DNA of 64,000 nucleotides, taken from Weissella soli (lineage in GTDB: Bacteria > Bacillota > Bacilli > Lactobacillales > Lactobacillaceae). The notes beneath the pieces were generated by a model. That model was not told the DNA's origin, made no database searches, and saw nothing but the letters and a program-made list of their open reading frames with translations. A program made the position numbers and the translations under genes. Where the stretch lies: NCBI RefSeq assembly GCF_001761545.1, contig NZ_CP017326.1:1550001-1614000 (forward strand), given 5' to 3'. Below, piece after piece: positions 60,876-64,000 of the stretch (its first letter is position 1; the number at the start of each line of letters is the position of its first letter).

Positions 60876-61571
60876 ATGTTTGAATTCATTGGGACATATG
60901 GTCCAAAGCTATTATGGGCTGGGCTGCAATATACCATCCCCTTAGCACTTATTTCTTTCGTGATTGCCATCATAGTCGCGGGCGTCGTCGCGGTGGTGCG
61001 GTCATACCAAGTACGGGCGACTGGGCTTGGGTTAATTTTTTGGCGTATTATCCGATTTGTGGCTTGGTTCTATGTGTGGTTATTCCGCTCAACACCAATG
61101 TTAGTCCAGTTATTCGTGGTATTTTATGGGTTGCCAAAATTAGGAATCAGTTGGTTAGCGCCATCGGGTTGGGCAGCCGCCATTTGGGTGTTGTCTCTTA
61201 ACACTGGGGCGTATGCTTCAGAAGCGATTCGCGCGGCCATTACGTCAATTCCGGATACGCAAAAAGAAGCCGCGGCCGCTTTGGGGATGACCGACGGGCA
61301 AGCTTATGTGCGGATTATTTTGCCACAAGCGTTACGGATTTCAATTCCCACACTTGCCAATTCATTTATTTCTTTGGTAAAAGACACATCGTTGGCGTCA
61401 GTAGTGACGATTGTTGAAATGTTTTACATGGGGCAGCAATTTGCCGCCGCTAACTTTGAACCCTTGCAAATGTATTTGTTAGTCGCCGCAATATACGCTT
61501 TGTTTGTATCAGTGCTGTCAATTCCGCAACACTTCTTACAACGCTGGGCAGATCGTTTTGTGAAAGGATAA
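60876..61571 (+). CDS. Amino-acid ABC transporter permease
   Basis: A 231-residue permease of the HisM/GlnP type with five membrane segments. The EAA loop TQKEAAAALGMTDGQAYVRIILPQA is at about 128-152. CGGAG lies 8 nt upstream of ATG 60876. The ATPase gene follows 10 nt later. With it and the divergent binding protein it forms a polar amino-acid importer. Confidence 0.93.
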   Translation: MFEFIGTYGPKLLWAGLQYTIPLALISFVIAIIVAGVVAVVRSYQVRATGLGLIFWRIIRFVAWFYVWLFRSTPMLVQLFVVFYGLPKLGISWLAPSGWAAAIWVLSLNTGAYASEAIRAAITSIPDTQKEAAAALGMTDGQAYVRIILPQALRISIPTLANSFISLVKDTSLASVVTIVEMFYMGQQFAAANFEPLQMYLLVAAIYALFVSVLSIPQHFLQRWADRFVKG

Positions 61572-61581
61572 GGATAACCAT

Positions 61582-62316
61582 ATGTTGCAATTAACCCATA
61601 TTGATAAGCGATATGCAGAACACCATGCATTGATCGATATTAATCTGACCTTCAATGAACATGAAACAACCGTGATTGTTGGGCCATCAGGGTCGGGTAA
61701 ATCAACGCTCTTGCGTTCTTTGAATCTATTAGAGATGCCAGATTCAGGGCAGTACACGATTGATGATCAGGTGATTGATTTTAGTCGGCCAGTGTCAACC
61801 GATGTGTTGTTAAAGGTACGCCGGTTGACAGGGATGGTTTTTCAGACACCACGGATGTTTGATCATTTGACGGTCCTGGGTAACTTGATTGAAGCACCCG
61901 TGCACGTTGCCAAAGTATCCAAGCCAGTCGCTACTAAGGAGGCCCAGGCCTTGTTAACCGCTGTTGGATTAGATAATACTGCAGATCGATACCCATACCA
62001 GCTCTCAGGTGGGCAAACGCAACGGATTGCCATCGCACGGGCCTTGGCAATGCATCCTAAGTATTTATTGTTAGATGAACCCACGTCGGCATTGGATCCA
62101 GAGATGGAAATGAAAGTGCTGCGCATTTTGAATGGGCTGTCACAGGAGCGGCAATCCATGATTATCGTGACCCATAATATGGAATTCGCACGGGCCGCGG
62201 CTGACCGTATTTTATTTATCGAAGATGGCGCGGTGCAATTTGACGGTAAACCGGCGACCTTCTTTGCATCGCCAACCGAGCGCATTCAGAATTTCTTACA
62301 CGCCTTCACTCTTTAA
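61582..62316 (+). CDS. Amino-acid ABC transporter ATPase
   Basis: A 244-residue ATPase with Walker A GPSGSGKST (about 36-44), signature LSGGQTQRIAIARA, Walker B YLLLDEPTSALDPEM and the His of VTHNMEFA. The second ribosome site AAGGAT is close to ATG 61582. It powers the adjacent permease. A terminator follows. Confidence 0.95.
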   Translation: MLQLTHIDKRYAEHHALIDINLTFNEHETTVIVGPSGSGKSTLLRSLNLLEMPDSGQYTIDDQVIDFSRPVSTDVLLKVRRLTGMVFQTPRMFDHLTVLGNLIEAPVHVAKVSKPVATKEAQALLTAVGLDNTADRYPYQLSGGQTQRIAIARALAMHPKYLLLDEPTSALDPEMEMKVLRILNGLSQERQSMIIVTHNMEFARAAADRILFIEDGAVQFDGKPATFFASPTERIQNFLHAFTL

Positions 62317-62330
62317 AATAACCATCAATC

Positions 62331-62372
62331 AACACTAGTCCTCTTATAATTGAGAACTAGTGTTTTTATCAA
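62331..62372 (+). terminator. Terminator of the permease-ATPase operon
   Basis: AACACTAGT pairs with ACTAGTGTT across a small loop, followed by TTTTATC. Confidence 0.8.
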
Positions 62373-62469
62373 TACTGGTTGATGAACCACTTATATAGGA
62401 AAATCTAGTGTATCGGATGGGTTTCTTTTTGCTATAATTGAGAAATAATGACGGCTTGCTCATCTGTAA

Positions 62470-64000
<1,531 letters not shown>

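Noticed and set aside
61863-62285. 140-codon minus-strand frame
   Set aside because: Antisense to the ABC ATPase.

Overview
The window is a replication-origin region of a low-GC lactic acid bacterium, most likely the genus Weissella. The 16S rRNA reads like Weissella 16S by memory of that genus. The dnaA/dnaN/recF/gyrB/gyrA and rpmH/rnpA/yidC blocks are those of a Firmicutes origin. Most genes left of about 46.5 kb are on the minus strand and many right of it are on the plus strand, as expected for replication diverging from oriC beside dnaA. No species is assigned.

Layout. (1) 1-22.8 kb, all minus: a wall-polymer cluster of the wall-teichoic-acid (WTA) type. It starts at tagD (CDP-glycerol synthesis) and continues with a TagB-like glycerophosphotransferase, a 1359-residue TagF/GT4 fusion, secreted and membrane-anchored proteins of unknown role, the TagGH exporter, an orphan glycosyltransferase N-terminal half, an SGNH hydrolase and a 1771-residue GT2/TagF fusion. 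It ends with an A/T-rich decoration set (Caps_synth-type transferase, hexapeptide acetyltransferase, GT92-like transferase), galU and the start of a possible licD gene. (2) 23-29.4 kb: a VanY-type carboxypeptidase and one rRNA operon (16S, tRNA-Ile, 23S, 5S) with two tandem promoters. (3) 29.4-36.2 kb: a merR-mvaA-HExxH protein-sirtuin operon, ltaS, a GNAT acetyltransferase and a small hypothetical gene. (4) 36.3-48.6 kb: gyrA, gyrB, recF, yaaA, then a DedA gene and a DUF1294 gene splitting the usual yaaA-dnaN junction, then dnaN, dnaA, oriC, rpmH, rnpA and yidC. (5) 48.6-50.4 kb: a polytopic membrane protein. (6) 50.5-55.7 kb: a small integrative element bounded by an 18-bp direct repeat. It carries a tyrosine integrase, an IS3-family insertion and a decayed operon (M50-like membrane peptidase fragment, small membrane protein, nucleotidyltransferase, HPr-kinase-like protein) that resembles peptide-modification (RiPP) accessory genes. 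(7) 56-64 kb: an SGNH hydrolase, an acyltransferase-3 protein, a YcxB-like protein, a MenA/UbiA prenyltransferase, acylphosphatase, a divergent amino-acid ABC transporter with two candidate leader peptides, and the first three quarters of metG.

The cluster in region 1 can build, decorate and export a polyol-phosphate wall polymer, and ltaS makes the membrane-anchored counterpart. Four ParB-binding parS sites (one degenerate) lie around the origin. The integrative element sits between two of them.

The most unusual items are the decayed peptide-modification island between twin parS sites, the two giant glycerophosphotransferase fusions, the glycosyltransferase half lacking its catalytic domain, and a cysteine-free sirtuin co-transcribed with HMG-CoA reductase. 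All identifications come from reading motifs; no database search was possible.
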